Source: Sharpea porci (lineage in GTDB: Bacteria; Bacillota_I; Bacilli_A; Erysipelotrichales; Coprobacillaceae). From it: DNA of 41,440 nt. The translations under genes and the position numbers were made by a program. The notes under the pieces were generated by a model. It was not told where the DNA came from. It saw nothing but the letters and a program-made list of their open reading frames with translations, and did not search any database. Below are positions 41,320 through 41,440 of the stretch, in pieces; position 1 is the first letter of the stretch, and the number at the start of each line of letters is the position of its first letter. The stretch lies in NCBI RefSeq assembly GCF_009695655.1, contig NZ_VUNM01000024.1, forward strand, positions 1-41,440. The letters are read 5' to 3'.

Positions 41320-41440
41320 ATGTCCCGAAATAACTAAATATTTTGAGGTCTGCTAAGCAGATCTCTTTTTCATCTTCGATTCCATGAGTGATAGAGGATT
41401 TCTGCAATATACAGGCATAAAAAAACACCATCTCATATGG
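41320..41440. repeat. Right copy of ~120-bp terminal inverted repeat
   Basis: The reverse complement of 1-121 with about 90% identity. Unlike the left copy, it lies outside a coding region, about 10 bp after the cytidylate-kinase-like gene. The end (CACCATCTCATATGG) looks like a hairpin cut before its final TG, facing a minus-strand gene beyond the window. Confidence 0.85.
41345..41370 (+). terminator. Terminator of the cytidylate-kinase-like gene
   Basis: GAGGTCTGC, loop TAA, GCAGATCTC then TTTTT, the same hairpin as at 71-97 in the other direction. Confidence 0.9.

Noticed and set aside
1-41440. Large transposon or genomic island bounded by the terminal inverted repeats
   Set aside because: No transposase, integrase or target-site duplication is visible, and the block holds housekeeping genes (rlmH, galE, xth, glnN).
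1-41440. tRNA, rRNA, CRISPR arrays or riboswitches
   Set aside because: No cloverleaf, rRNA segment, regularly spaced repeats or known riboswitch core was recognised in the spacers by eye.

Overview
The window looks like a chromosomal contig from an AT-rich, strictly fermentative Gram-positive gut anaerobe. The best guess is class Erysipelotrichia (a Catenibacterium-, Kandleria- or Sharpea-like genome). Grounds are the low G+C, strong AAGGAGG-type ribosome sites, two [FeFe] hydrogenases, a type III glutamine synthetase, a cellobiose-type PTS permease, CcpA-like cre sites, and the yycJ-rlmH pair. The genus is inference. No rRNA, tRNA, CRISPR array, insertion sequence or phage gene was seen.

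Layout: 70-3300 (minus) is a phosphatase / glucosaminidase / acetyltransferase operon. 3340-4060 is an FCD-type GntR regulator. 4240-4885 holds small membrane-protein genes, one broken by an in-frame TGA. 4940-22431 is the core of the window: three minus-strand transcription units for hydrogen metabolism. From upstream to downstream these are (1) a NuoF/GltD-like fusion flavoprotein plus a group A-type [FeFe] hydrogenase; (2) an 11-gene, translationally coupled operon nifH-like, nifD-like 1, nifK-like 1, hypF, hypC, hypD, hypE, nifD-like 2, nifK-like 2, hydF, hydE; (3) a group B-type [FeFe] hydrogenase. 22607-26840 (plus) carries an ABC-F ATPase and an aconitase-family hydratase. 26856-37112 (minus) holds VanZ, GNAT, glutamine synthetase III, a PTS EIIC, a small membrane protein, a UTRA GntR regulator, a phosphodiesterase, exonuclease III, a GyrI-like protein, galE, a cyclophilin and a small membrane protein. 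37302-39371 (plus) is an EF-G paralogue, 39402-40623 (minus) yycJ-rlmH, and 40732-41310 (plus) a cytidylate-kinase-like protein.

The most interesting system is operon (2). HydE and HydF are [FeFe]-hydrogenase maturases, but HydG, the usual source of the CO and CN ligands, is not in the window. In its place sit HypC, D, E and F (which make the Fe(CN)2CO unit of [NiFe] hydrogenases) without HypA, HypB or any [NiFe] hydrogenase, plus a nitrogenase-type reductase (NifH-like) with two paralogous NifD/NifK-like pairs, an arrangement like NifDK plus NifEN. I infer a HydG-independent or modified route to the diiron subcluster of the H-cluster, or a new Fe-CN-CO cofactor. This is a hypothesis; whether hydG exists elsewhere in the genome is the first test.

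Two regulatory networks can be read from the sequence. The palindrome TTGTATACAA sits in the promoters of the FCD GntR gene, the aconitase-family gene and glutamine synthetase. A 17-bp motif is shared by the UTRA GntR gene and the PTS EIIC gene. Finally, the two ends of the window are a ~120-bp inverted repeat (about 90% identical by eye), each copy made of convergent terminators and cut at the window edge.
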